8,613 nt of DNA from Lishizhenia sp033720595 (GCF_033720595.1 NZ_JAWWCF010000132.1:1-8613); one strand, 5' to 3'. Shown: positions 1 through 5,658, counted from the first letter of the stretch. Numbers and translations are program-made. The notes: generated from the sequence alone by a model not told the origin.

Positions 1-690
1 ATATACCCCATAAGAACTTGGGTAATAAGATTGCGATAATGCCATTAAATCTGCACCATCTAAAAAACGTTCTCCTTTTTTCATCGGAACGATAATAGGA
101 TTTCCGTTTTCATCCCTACTAATACACTCTGGACCAATGGCCGTAAAATTACACAAATACGCACCTTGAGCATTTCTCAAATAGCTTCCTTGCCATGCAT
201 ACACGGCTTCAGTATCACCACCATTTGCAGCCTTCAGCCATTGCTGTCTCGTTGGTAATTTAACACTATAGGTATAATCTTTATCTGCTGTATTTAATTG
301 GTTTTGCAAGTAACTACAATACCCTTCCATTCCCTCCTTTGAAATGGTTACAACAGGATATCTTTTGTACGCAGGATGATTACCATACAACTTCATCATG
401 TCCTTGGATAAATCATTGGTCTTTATCCATAAGCTAGAATCTCTAATTGCTTTATTTAGCTCAATGGTATTTCCGGTTGATTTCAAATGCGCTAAATAGG
501 CATTGTATTCACCATTGGTAACCTCCGTTTTACTTATTCCAAATCCATTCAATACATTTCCTTCTGATAATTCAGGTATAAAGGAATAGGTGTCTTCAAT
601 AAGATCTGGTAAAGGAGAATTTCTCTTAAACAAAGAAAAAGAACTTAGAGCTAGCACAGCGGCAAGGGCTGGTACAATTATTTTTTTCAT
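1..690 (-). CDS. Secreted formylglycine-generating-enzyme (SUMF1/EgtB/PvdO) domain protein, C-terminus cut off by window edge
   Basis: The frame is open from an ATG at 690-688 to the left edge, giving 230 residues with no stop, so the gene is partial. Residues 1-20 (MKKIIVPALAAVLALSSFSL) look like a signal peptide without a lipobox cysteine, so the protein is probably exported but not a lipoprotein. Family signatures appear in order: KTEVTNGEY at 54-62, a YPVVTIS...GYCSYL block at 111-128 (matching the usual PV..VSW.DA..YC.W), LPTRQQWLKAANGG at 145-158 (usual RLPTEAEWEYAARGG) and YAWQG at 164-168 (usual YPWG). The family includes true formylglycine synthases, EgtB and non-enzymatic gliding/secretion proteins such as GldJ and GldK. 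The decisive C-terminal part is missing, so no enzymatic activity can be assigned. In Bacteroidota, copies without the catalytic cysteines are often structural envelope proteins. The domain call is firm; the role is open. Confidence 0.85.
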   Translation of the reverse strand, partial: MKKIIVPALAAVLALSSFSLFKRNSPLPDLIEDTYSFIPELSEGNVLNGFGISKTEVTNGEYNAYLAHLKSTGNTIELNKAIRDSSLWIKTNDLSKDMMKLYGNHPAYKRYPVVTISKEGMEGYCSYLQNQLNTADKDYTYSVKLPTRQQWLKAANGGDTEAVYAWQGSYLRNAQGAYLCNFTAIGPECISRDENGNPIIVPMKKGERFLDGADLMALSQSYYPSSYGVY

Positions 691-707
691 AAGAAGTGGT
701 TTTAGGA

Positions 708-737
708 TATAAGTACGAAGAAAAGAAAAGGTTACAA
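708..737 (-). promoter_or_regulatory. Weak candidate promoter for the FGE-domain gene
   Basis: On the minus strand a TTG (737-735) is followed after 19 bases by TACTTATA (715-708). The spacing fits the Bacteroidota TTG / TAnnTTTG promoter, but only the TA and the first T plus one other base of the -7 element match. The distance to the ATG at 690 is plausible. Confidence 0.3.
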
Positions 738-754
738 TAGAGTTCTTGAAGAAA

Positions 755-801
755 ATTTAAAGATTTAAGCATGGACTACGTCCATATTTAAAAATTTAAA
801 G
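755..801. repeat. Imperfect inverted repeat, 22-bp arms, 3-bp loop
   Basis: Left arm 755-776 and right arm 780-801 match at 17 of 22 positions around the loop TAC. The core ATGGAC-TAC-GTCCAT is perfect, and the outer parts are AT-rich. It could form a hairpin on either strand. No T-run follows it, so it is not a typical terminator. It may be a small palindromic intergenic element. Confidence 0.6.
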
Positions 802-853
802 AACAGTAAAACTGAGGTTCCTGATAAGGAGCTGTGCAATGCGGTGTACTGAA

Positions 854-882
854 CGACAACCGAAGTAAGCGATAGTCGAAGT
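854..882. repeat. Short direct repeat, 13-mers 16 bp apart
   Basis: CGACAACCGAAGT (854-866) and CGATAGTCGAAGT (870-882) match at 10 of 13 bases. The segment resembles, from general recollection, the 'ACTGAACG...GTCGAAGT' type of short sequence found between flavobacterial genes; this cannot be confirmed here. Confidence 0.4.
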
Positions 883-892
883 CTCGATGGAC

Positions 893-932
893 AAACCATC
901 AAACCGTCAAACTTTCAAACCATCAAACCCTC
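893..932. repeat. Five tandem 8-bp units (AAACCATC type)
   Basis: The units are AAACCATC, AAACCGTC, AAACTTTC, AAACCATC and AAACCCTC in exact 8-bp register. Each starts with AAAC and ends with TC, with variation confined to positions 5-6 or 5-7. The array lies just downstream of the ahcY terminator in the direction of ahcY transcription. It looks like a simple microsatellite; no function is visible. Confidence 0.75.
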
Positions 933-943
933 TTGCATTTAAC

Positions 944-973
944 AAAAAAACGGAACCCTTTCGAGTTCCGTTT
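944..973 (-). terminator. Rho-independent terminator of ahcY
   Basis: A perfect 9-bp stem, AAACGGAAC (948-956) and GTTCCGTTT (965-973), encloses an 8-base loop. Read on the minus strand the stem runs directly into seven Ts (950-944). It lies 22 bp past the ahcY stop codon. Confidence 0.9.
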
Positions 974-995
974 CCAGTAATATTGAATTTACTTC

Positions 996-2309
996 TTAGT
1001 ATCTGTAGTGCTCTGGTTTGTATGGTCCAGCTACCTCTACTCCGATGTATTTTGCTTGTTCTTCTGTTAAAGTTTCTAACTCAACACCAATTTTAGCAAG
1101 GTGTAAAGCAGCTACTTTCTCATCCAAGTGCTTCGGCAACATGTATACTTCGTTTTTGTATGCATCTGCATTGTTCCACAATTCTAATTGCGCCAATACT
1201 TGGTTTGTAAATGAATTAGACATTACAAATGATGGGTGACCTGTTGCACATCCTAAGTTTACTAAACGACCTTCAGCCAATAAGATGATATCATTTCCTT
1301 TCACGTTGTATAAGTCAACCTGTGGTTTGATTTCAACTTTAGTATCACCGTAGTTCTCGTTTAAGTAAGCTACGTCGATTTCGTTATCGAAGTGACCGAT
1401 GTTACAAACGATTGTCTTATCCTTCATCATTTCAAAGTGTTTCCCTTGAACGATGTCTTTGTTACCAGTAGTTGTTACAACGATATCAACGTTTCCTACT
1501 ACTGAATCCATTTTCTTCACTTCAAATCCGTCCATTGCAGCTTGTAAAGCACAAATTGGATCAATTTCAGTAACGATAACTCTTGCTCCAGCACCTCTTA
1601 AAGAAGCAGCAGAACCTTTACCTACGTCACCGTAACCAGCAACAACAGCAACTTTACCTGCCATCATAGTATCTGTAGCTCTACGGATAGCATCTACTAA
1701 TGATTCTTTACATCCGTATTTGTTATCGAATTTAGACTTAGTTACAGAATCATTCACGTTGATTGCTGGCATAACTAAAGTTCCGTTTTTCATTCTTTCG
1801 TACAAACGGTGAACTCCTGTAGTTGTTTCTTCAGATAAACCTTTGATATCTTTTGTTAACTCTGGGAAACGATCAAACACCATGTTTGTTAAATCTCCAC
1901 CGTCATCCAAAATCATGTTTAATGGCTGACCACCTTCGAATGCAAATAAAGTTTGTTCTATACACCAGTCAAACTCTTCTTCGTTCATTCCTTTCCATGC
2001 GAAAACTGGAATTCCTGCAGCAGCGATTGCAGCAGCAGCGTGATCTTGTGTAGAGAAAATGTTACAAGAAGACCAAGTAACGTCAGCTCCTAATTCTACC
2101 AATGTTTCAATCAAAACAGCAGTTTGAATCGTCATGTGTAAACATCCTGCGATTCTTGCTCCTGCTAGTGGCTTAGATGCTCCGTACTCTTTTCTTAAAG
2201 ACATTAAACCTGGCATCTCTGCTTCAGCTAATCTAATCTCTCTTCTACCGTACTCGGCTAAACTTATATCTTTAACTTTATAAGCTAATTTTTCAGTTGT
2301 GTTGCTCAT
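996..2309 (-). CDS. ahcY: S-adenosylhomocysteinase (adenosylhomocysteine hydrolase)
   Basis: This 437-residue enzyme cleaves S-adenosylhomocysteine to homocysteine and adenosine in the cytoplasm, using tightly bound NAD, and so removes the product that inhibits methyltransferases. The length is normal for the family. Catalytic-domain residues are all visible: GCLHMT with His58, the Asp-Asp pair at 135-136, SEETTTG with Glu161, and the SVTKSKFDN block with Lys191 and Asp195, followed by Cys200. The Rossmann NAD-binding loop is GYGDVGKG at 225-232. The C-terminus PYKPEHYRY carries the Lys and Tyr that close over NAD of the neighbouring subunit in this family. The ATG at 2309 lies about 30 bp from a consensus promoter and after an A-rich leader (AAACAACTATAA) with no Shine-Dalgarno site. 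With its own promoter and terminator the gene is probably a single transcription unit. No other methyl-cycle gene is adjacent. Confidence 0.98.
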   Translation of the reverse strand: MSNTTEKLAYKVKDISLAEYGRREIRLAEAEMPGLMSLRKEYGASKPLAGARIAGCLHMTIQTAVLIETLVELGADVTWSSCNIFSTQDHAAAAIAAAGIPVFAWKGMNEEEFDWCIEQTLFAFEGGQPLNMILDDGGDLTNMVFDRFPELTKDIKGLSEETTTGVHRLYERMKNGTLVMPAINVNDSVTKSKFDNKYGCKESLVDAIRRATDTMMAGKVAVVAGYGDVGKGSAASLRGAGARVIVTEIDPICALQAAMDGFEVKKMDSVVGNVDIVVTTTGNKDIVQGKHFEMMKDKTIVCNIGHFDNEIDVAYLNENYGDTKVEIKPQVDLYNVKGNDIILLAEGRLVNLGCATGHPSFVMSNSFTNQVLAQLELWNNADAYKNEVYMLPKHLDEKVAALHLAKIGVELETLTEEQAKYIGVEVAGPYKPEHYRY

Positions 2310-2340
2310 TTATAGTTGTTTATCTATTTTAATATGGATG

Positions 2341-2371
2341 CAAAGATAAGGAAAGCCCTATTATTTCAAAA
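2341..2371 (-). promoter_or_regulatory. Consensus Bacteroidota promoter of ahcY
   Basis: On the minus strand TATCTTTG (2348-2341) is a perfect TAnnTTTG -7 element. It is preceded after 18 bases by TTTTG (2371-2367) as the -33 element. Transcription would start about 25 bases before the ahcY ATG. This is the best promoter match in the window. Confidence 0.75.
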
Positions 2372-2378
2372 GGAATTG

Positions 2379-2390
2379 AGTTTTAAAACT
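2379..2390. promoter_or_regulatory. Perfect 12-bp palindrome upstream of the ahcY promoter
   Basis: AGTTTTAAAACT is fully self-complementary and ends 8 bp upstream of the -33 element of ahcY. It is flanked by longer-range arms ATAGGG (2393-2398) and CCCTAT (2356-2361). It could be an operator, but short AT-rich palindromes also arise by chance. Confidence 0.3.
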
Positions 2391-2426
2391 TTATAGGGTA
2401 AAGAACAGGACGTTAGCACAAGTTCT

Positions 2427-2975
2427 TTAATCTTCGAAGATGTCATTCTGAACTTTTACCAGACTATCGTTGTTAAAGAAAAATGTTTTGTACTGAATAG
2501 CGTCTTGATAATCTTCTTGCAGTAAATCTTGGACAAATAATTCCCTGTATTTTCTTGTCTTTCTTTCCTCATAGTATTTGGCATTCACGGCGTATAAAGG
2601 AAATTCCGGTTCTTGGTTCAAAGAATAATCCAAATCGGCATATGTAAGCATAATCAAGTATACGTTTTGCCCTGATTCATCAATGTAGTTTCCATAAGTA
2701 CTCATGGGATAGCAATGACTGCTCTTACATTTATTCACGAAAAAATGTACGATAGAAGAATCGTTTTTCTTTAGCTCTTTTCGAAGTTCCATACCGGTAA
2801 TCTCATAAACATTCCCGGCTTTTGCTTCCTCAAAGGTGCTCAATTTCTTCACTTTGGTTTTTTCCTCATACGATAAGTACTGATAATCTGATGTAATCCC
2901 TTCAATCTGAAAATTGATAGTTATGCAAGAACTTAAGAATCCGGCCAAAGCCAGTAATTTAAAGTGGTTGTTCAT
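2427..2975 (-). CDS. Unknown lipoprotein with a CX4C pair
   Basis: I do not recognise this 182-residue protein. The N-terminus (MNNHFKLLALAGFLSSC) is a short lipoprotein signal with lipobox LSSC, so Cys17 would be lipidated and the protein anchored in the cell envelope. The mature part is acidic and rich in Tyr, Glu and Lys. A hydrophobic strand SIVHFFVNKC leads into Cys83-KSSH-Cys88-Tyr-Pro. A beta strand followed by paired cysteines and a proline is reminiscent of thioredoxin-like proteins, but the spacing is CX4C rather than CXXC, so this is only a suggestion. The gene lies 91 bp downstream of the VOC gene on the same strand, and its stop is about 55 bp before the ahcY -33 element. It may be co-transcribed with the VOC gene or have its own promoter; neither is obvious. 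Confidence 0.75.
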   Translation of the reverse strand: MNNHFKLLALAGFLSSCITINFQIEGITSDYQYLSYEEKTKVKKLSTFEEAKAGNVYEITGMELRKELKKNDSSIVHFFVNKCKSSHCYPMSTYGNYIDESGQNVYLIMLTYADLDYSLNQEPEFPLYAVNAKYYEERKTRKYRELFVQDLLQEDYQDAIQYKTFFFNNDSLVKVQNDIFED

Positions 2976-2996
2976 AAATGATTTATTTTGGTTATC

Positions 2997-3040
2997 GGCG
3001 ATTTATTTGTTTCACCTAACGGTGAGACTGCTAAACCGCC
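2997..3040 (-). other. Potential structured RNA element between VOC and lipoprotein genes
   Basis: Read on the minus strand, GGCGGTTTA (3040-3032) can pair with TAAATCGCC (3005-2997), giving 9 bp with one G-U pair. Inside this a perfect 5-bp stem TCACC/GGTGA closes a GTTA tetraloop, with a 6-by-6 internal loop between the two stems. The mismatch is tolerated as G-U only on the minus strand, which is the strand transcribed here. No T-run follows. It could be a leader element of the lipoprotein gene or a palindromic intergenic repeat. Confidence 0.4.
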
Positions 3041-3066
3041 AATTTGTTACAACTTCATCGCGGCAA

Positions 3067-3483
3067 TCAATTCATTTTTTGCTTTGGACTTCCATCTCCG
3101 CCAAAAAAAGCATCTTTCGGCTCCCACAATTCCACTCGATTTCCGTCTACATCCAGAATATGTATGAATTTTCCGTATTCAAAATCTTCTAATTCGTTTA
3201 CAACCTTTACTCCCTTTTCTTTGAGTCCTTCAAGCAATGCTTCCAAATTATCCACTCTAAAATTCAACATCGCTTTTTGTTTGGGTTCACCGAAGTAGGT
3301 AGAATCCTCCTCAAAAGTTCCTAGTTGTAAAAAGCCCGAACCTCCTTGCTCTCTAACAAACTCAAAACCTACGCCGTAATCATTCGTGGTCATCCCTAAA
3401 CACTCTTCATAAAAATTACGCATCGCTTTAGGATCTTTACATTTTATAAAGACTCCTCCTAACCCCGTGACTTTTCCTTTCAT
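3067..3483 (-). CDS. VOC-superfamily (glyoxalase/bleomycin-resistance-like) protein lacking the usual metal ligands
   Basis: This 138-residue soluble protein has the two beta-alpha-beta-beta-beta halves of the vicinal-oxygen-chelate fold. The first half is VFIKCKDPKAMRNFYEECLG (11-30) and the second begins LNFRVDNLEALLEGLKEKG (73-91). It ends in the hallmark DVDGNRVELWEP (111-122). Family enzymes usually bind a metal through His, Glu/Gln, His and Glu. Here the two histidine positions align with Gly10 and Met72; Gln53 and Glu118 remain. A metal-dependent glyoxalase or dioxygenase activity is therefore doubtful, and a binding role or an atypical reaction is possible. The C-terminal tail after Pro122 is polar. 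The gene is divergent from the carotenoid operon, with 152 bp between start codons. The fold is certain; the substrate is unknown. Confidence 0.88.
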   Translation of the reverse strand: MKGKVTGLGGVFIKCKDPKAMRNFYEECLGMTTNDYGVGFEFVREQGGSGFLQLGTFEEDSTYFGEPKQKAMLNFRVDNLEALLEGLKEKGVKVVNELEDFEYGKFIHILDVDGNRVELWEPKDAFFGGDGSPKQKMN

Positions 3484-3565
3484 CTATTTTTTTGCTTTAA
3501 AATAAGAAGAACGAAGCAATCTTGTATTCCTAAATTCAAAATATTTCAAGCATTTTTTTCTTCCA

Positions 3566-3598
3566 TTGATCCAATACGATTTTCTATGCGTATTTTCG
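3566..3598 (+). promoter_or_regulatory. Probable promoter of the carotenoid operon with an internal dyad
   Basis: A TTG (3566-3568) lies 22 bases before TATTTTCG (3591-3598), which matches TAnnTTTG at all but one specified base. The spacer is long compared with the 18 bases at ahcY. An inverted repeat AATACG (3573-3578) and CGTATT (3589-3594), with a 10-base gap, fills the spacer and overlaps the -7 element. A smaller ATTG-ATC-CAAT dyad (3565-3575) covers the -33 element. This layout resembles operators of MerR-family activators, but no regulator gene is in the window. Confidence 0.5.
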
Positions 3599-3635
3599 AG
3601 AACAATACCATATGTTAGGTGTTAGAAACAAGGTT

Positions 3636-4265
3636 ATGATACAGCAACTTCAACGATATAAGACAGGTATTTTACTCGGCATCTTGCTCATCTTCCACAC
3701 AGTGGGTTTAATTGGACTACAGAGTGAAATGCGACAAGACTTTCTAAAATTGAGCTTTTTGAACTTAAGCTTAGCTTTTGTGGTGTTGTTGTTAGGAAGA
3801 AAAAATCACAGCCGAAAATTCTATATCTACGCCTTCACCATTGTCTTAACTGGAATGGTAGCCGAATGGATAGGCGTACACACCGGTCATTTATTTGGCA
3901 ACTACAGTTATGGAGAAAACCTGGGCGTAAAAATCTGGGATGTACCCCTTATTATCGGCATCAATTGGTTAGTTCTAACCATGGGTAGCACTTCAATTTT
4001 AGCCTTTACCAATTGGCCTATCCTCCTCAAAGCAATTGCCTCTGCAGCTTTGATGACAGCATTAGATTTATTGATAGAACCCGTTGCAATTGCGAATGAA
4101 TATTGGATGTGGGAAGGAGACATCCCCTCCTTTAACTACCTATCTTGGTTCTTCATTTCTTTGGTATTACACTTCGGATATTTTACCTTAGGATTGGCAG
4201 AAAAGAACAAAGTTGCAGTAGGTTTGTTCTGCATTCTTAGTCTGTTTTTTTTATGTTTACTTTAA
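3636..4265 (+). CDS. cruF: Carotenoid C-1' hydratase-type membrane protein (CruF / bisanhydrobacterioruberin hydratase family)
   Basis: The product belongs to the integral-membrane carotenoid synthesis family (Pfam Caroten_synth, formerly DUF422), whose characterised members (CruF, CrtF-like hydratases) add water across the 1,2 double bond of an acyclic psi end. About seven membrane segments are visible. The family motifs are present: EWIGVHTG at 77-84, LFGNYSYG at 86-93, VPLIIGINW at 103-111 and DLLIEPVA at 144-151, followed by YWMWEG. The conserved Glu77, Asp144 and Glu148 lie in or next to membrane segments. The start is uncertain. An ATG at 3612 would add eight residues, but it would leave only about 7 bases of leader after the predicted promoter, whereas the ATG at 3636 leaves about 31 and gives a more usual N-terminus (209 residues). 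It is the first gene of an operon with crtZ and crtYcd. The family call is strong; exact substrate is inferred. Confidence 0.88.
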   Translation: MIQQLQRYKTGILLGILLIFHTVGLIGLQSEMRQDFLKLSFLNLSLAFVVLLLGRKNHSRKFYIYAFTIVLTGMVAEWIGVHTGHLFGNYSYGENLGVKIWDVPLIIGINWLVLTMGSTSILAFTNWPILLKAIASAALMTALDLLIEPVAIANEYWMWEGDIPSFNYLSWFFISLVLHFGYFTLGLAEKNKVAVGLFCILSLFFLCLL

Positions 4266-4277
4266 AGCTTTAGCACA

Positions 4278-4757
4278 ATGTATTGGTGGGGACCCTTTCT
4301 TTTAATTGCAACATTTTTCGTCATGGAATTCATGGCATGGGCTACACATAAATATGTGATGCATGGTTTAGGTTGGTATTTCCATAAAGACCATCACCAA
4401 GTAGAGCCCGGATTTTTCGAGAAAAATGATTTTTTCTTTCTTATTTATGCCATACCGTCTTGGCTGTGCATCATGCTTGGAATGATGAATGACAATTACA
4501 TCGCTGTTTGGATAGGATATGGTATTGCTGCTTATGGTTTCGCCTACTTCCTTTTCCATGACGTATACATACACCGTAGATTTAAGTGGCTGCGTAACAT
4601 AGACCACCCTTATTTTATGGCCATTAGAAAAGCACACAAAGTTCACCACAAGCATTTGGGGAAAGAACATGGTGAATGTTTCGGTATGCTCATTGTTCCC
4701 TTAAAATATTACAAGGAAGCCAAAAGGTCTTTCGCCATAAAAAAAGCTAAATCATGA
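4278..4757 (+). CDS. crtZ: Beta-carotene 3-hydroxylase (fatty acid hydroxylase/sterol desaturase superfamily)
   Basis: This 159-residue di-iron membrane enzyme hydroxylates the C-3 position of beta-ionone rings, converting beta-carotene to zeaxanthin or acting on the ring of monocyclic carotenoids. All histidine clusters of CrtZ are present: HKYVMH (24-29), HKDHH (36-40), HDVYIH (94-99) and HKVHH (120-124). The FHDVYIHRRF segment is close to the bacterial CrtZ consensus. About four membrane segments lie between them, and the C-terminal tail is basic (AIKKAKS). The length is typical of short bacterial CrtZ. It starts 12 bp after cruF and overlaps crtYcd by ATGA at 4754-4757, so the three genes are translated from one message. 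No Shine-Dalgarno site is visible before the ATG, as expected for this phylum. Confidence 0.95.
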   Translation: MYWWGPFLLIATFFVMEFMAWATHKYVMHGLGWYFHKDHHQVEPGFFEKNDFFFLIYAIPSWLCIMLGMMNDNYIAVWIGYGIAAYGFAYFLFHDVYIHRRFKWLRNIDHPYFMAIRKAHKVHHKHLGKEHGECFGMLIVPLKYYKEAKRSFAIKKAKS

Positions 4758-5452
4758 GTCTATACCTCTGGATCAACCTTCTCACATTAGTCGGCCCGTT
4801 CTTTTTGTCCTTCGATAAAAAGGTCGCATTTTACAAACATTGGAAAGCATTATTCCCCGCATTACTTTTAGTGGGAACGTTTTTTTTATTGTGGGATGAA
4901 TACTTCACGCAAAATGGAATTTGGGGGTTTAATCCAGAATATCTTTCAGGTATTTATTTGGGACACCTCCCACTTGAGGAAGTTCTCTTTTTCTTTACAG
5001 TGCCCTATGCTTGCATCTTCATTTTCGCCTGTATAGAAGCCTATTTCCCAACCATGAACCCACACCAATTCGGCTATATATTCTCTATCTCCTTCTCCTT
5101 CACAGCGCTATTTTTAGGCTTTGCACACCTAGAAAATTGGTACACCAGTAGTGCCCTCATCGGTTCTGGAGTATTAAACGCTGTATTCTATTTCGCAAAA
5201 ACACCCAGCTGGTACCCTAAGTTTTCTATCGCCTTTATGGTGGCTATACTCCCCTTTTTAGTGGTCAACGGCATCCTTACAGGTTTTTTTACAGAAGCAC
5301 CCGTGGTTTGGTATAACGAAGCACACATTATGGGCCCCAGAATAGGAAGCATACCCGCAGAAGATCTCTTCTATAACTTCTTTATGCTTTTTGGAATTAT
5401 GCTCATTTATATGAGCTTGCGTAAAAAGTCGTGGGCAAACCCGCTGCGCTAA
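4754..5452 (+). CDS. crtYcd: Lycopene beta-cyclase, fused heterodimer (CrtYcd) type
   Basis: This 232-residue integral membrane protein contains two tandem lycopene-cyclase domains of the type found as separate CrtYc and CrtYd subunits in actinobacteria. The first domain has WDEYFTQNGIWGFN at 47-60 and the key LPLEEVLFF block at 72-80. The second has the matching RIGSIPAEDLFYNF at 196-209, with Glu203 and Asp204 in the equivalent place. About seven membrane helices are visible. The reaction is non-redox cyclisation of the psi ends of lycopene to beta-ionone rings. Gene order implies that it supplies the ring that CrtZ hydroxylates, and with CruF acting on an uncyclised end it may work as a monocyclase in this organism. 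The last codons (SWANPLR, stop) run into the unusual spacer element beginning near 5439, so the native C-terminus may have been altered by insertion of that element. It is unrelated to the flavoprotein-type CrtY. Confidence 0.92.
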   Translation: MSLYLWINLLTLVGPFFLSFDKKVAFYKHWKALFPALLLVGTFFLLWDEYFTQNGIWGFNPEYLSGIYLGHLPLEEVLFFFTVPYACIFIFACIEAYFPTMNPHQFGYIFSISFSFTALFLGFAHLENWYTSSALIGSGVLNAVFYFAKTPSWYPKFSIAFMVAILPFLVVNGILTGFFTEAPVVWYNEAHIMGPRIGSIPAEDLFYNFFMLFGIMLIYMSLRKKSWANPLR

Positions 5453-5470
5453 CCGGGTCTTCCGCTAAAG
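5439..5470. repeat. GC-rich spacer element with short direct and inverted repeats at the crtYcd stop
   Basis: CCGCT occurs at 5441-5445 and again at 5462-5466, each followed within a few bases by TAA. ACCCG (5439-5443) and CGGGT (5454-5458) form a 5-bp stem around a 10-base loop that contains the crtYcd stop codon. The segment is much richer in G+C than its surroundings. There is no T-run, so termination here is not supported. Confidence 0.4.
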
Positions 5471-5605
5471 TTCACCACCTGTTCTCAAAGCAGTTGTAAG
5501 CTTTCTATGCACTTCCGCTGGTCGTACCCATAAAGCAACAACTCCTAATCTCACATGCGGTAAAGCTAACACTCCACCCCCTGTTTGATTCTTTATCCCT
5601 ACTCC
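5465..5605 (-). pseudogene. Coding-like, start-less reading frame in the spacer after crtYcd
   Basis: On the minus strand a 46-codon frame runs from just after a TAG (5608-5606) to a TAG at 5467-5465. It reads GVGIKNQTGGGVLALPHVR, then LGVVALWVRPAEVHRKLTTA, then LRTGGEL. It has no ATG; the best start would be a GTG at 5572. Codon choice and amino-acid composition look like real protein rather than random spacer, and the flanking + strand shows no competing signal. I do not recognise a family. It may be a gene remnant, part of a dispersed element, or chance. Confidence 0.35.
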
Positions 5606-5629
5606 CTACTGATAAGCTCAAAAGATTTT

Positions 5630-5637
5630 TATTTTTG
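5630..5637 (+). promoter_or_regulatory. Candidate -7 element of the beta-barrel gene
   Basis: TATTTTTG is a perfect match to TAnnTTTG and lies 21 bases before the ATG at 5659. No TTG is found at the right distance upstream, so the -33 element is missing or degenerate. The element overlaps a TTG that could otherwise be read as an upstream start, which argues for initiation at 5659. Confidence 0.45.
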
Positions 5638-5658
5638 CAGCCAAATAATTACCTAACC

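Larger units (their letters stand above)
691..995. other. Gene-free stretch between the FGE-domain gene and ahcY
   Basis: This 305-bp spacer has no convincing gene on either strand. From left to right it holds the possible promoter of the left gene, an imperfect inverted repeat (755-801), about 50 bp of ordinary-looking sequence, a pair of similar 13-mers (854-882), five 8-bp tandem units (893-932) and the ahcY terminator (944-973). The stacking of several small repeats suggests a site that collects dispersed intergenic elements, but nothing in the window shows a second copy. Confidence 0.6.

Noticed and set aside
825..853. Short readable stretch EVPDKELCNAVY followed by a stop on the plus strand
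   Set aside because: Twelve codons are too few to support a gene or remnant.
887..1096. Plus-strand ORF of 69 codons
   Set aside because: It starts in the 8-bp tandem units, reads through the ahcY terminator and overlaps the ahcY 3' end in antisense; it has no protein-like features.
2399..2429. Possible hairpin TAAAGAAC/GTTCTTTA at the end of the 182-aa lipoprotein gene as a terminator
   Set aside because: The stem is AT-rich, includes the stop codon, has a 15-base loop and is not followed by a T-run on the minus strand.
5635..5658. TTG at 5635 as start of the beta-barrel gene
   Set aside because: It lies inside the -7 element, and the ATG at 5659 begins a clean signal peptide.
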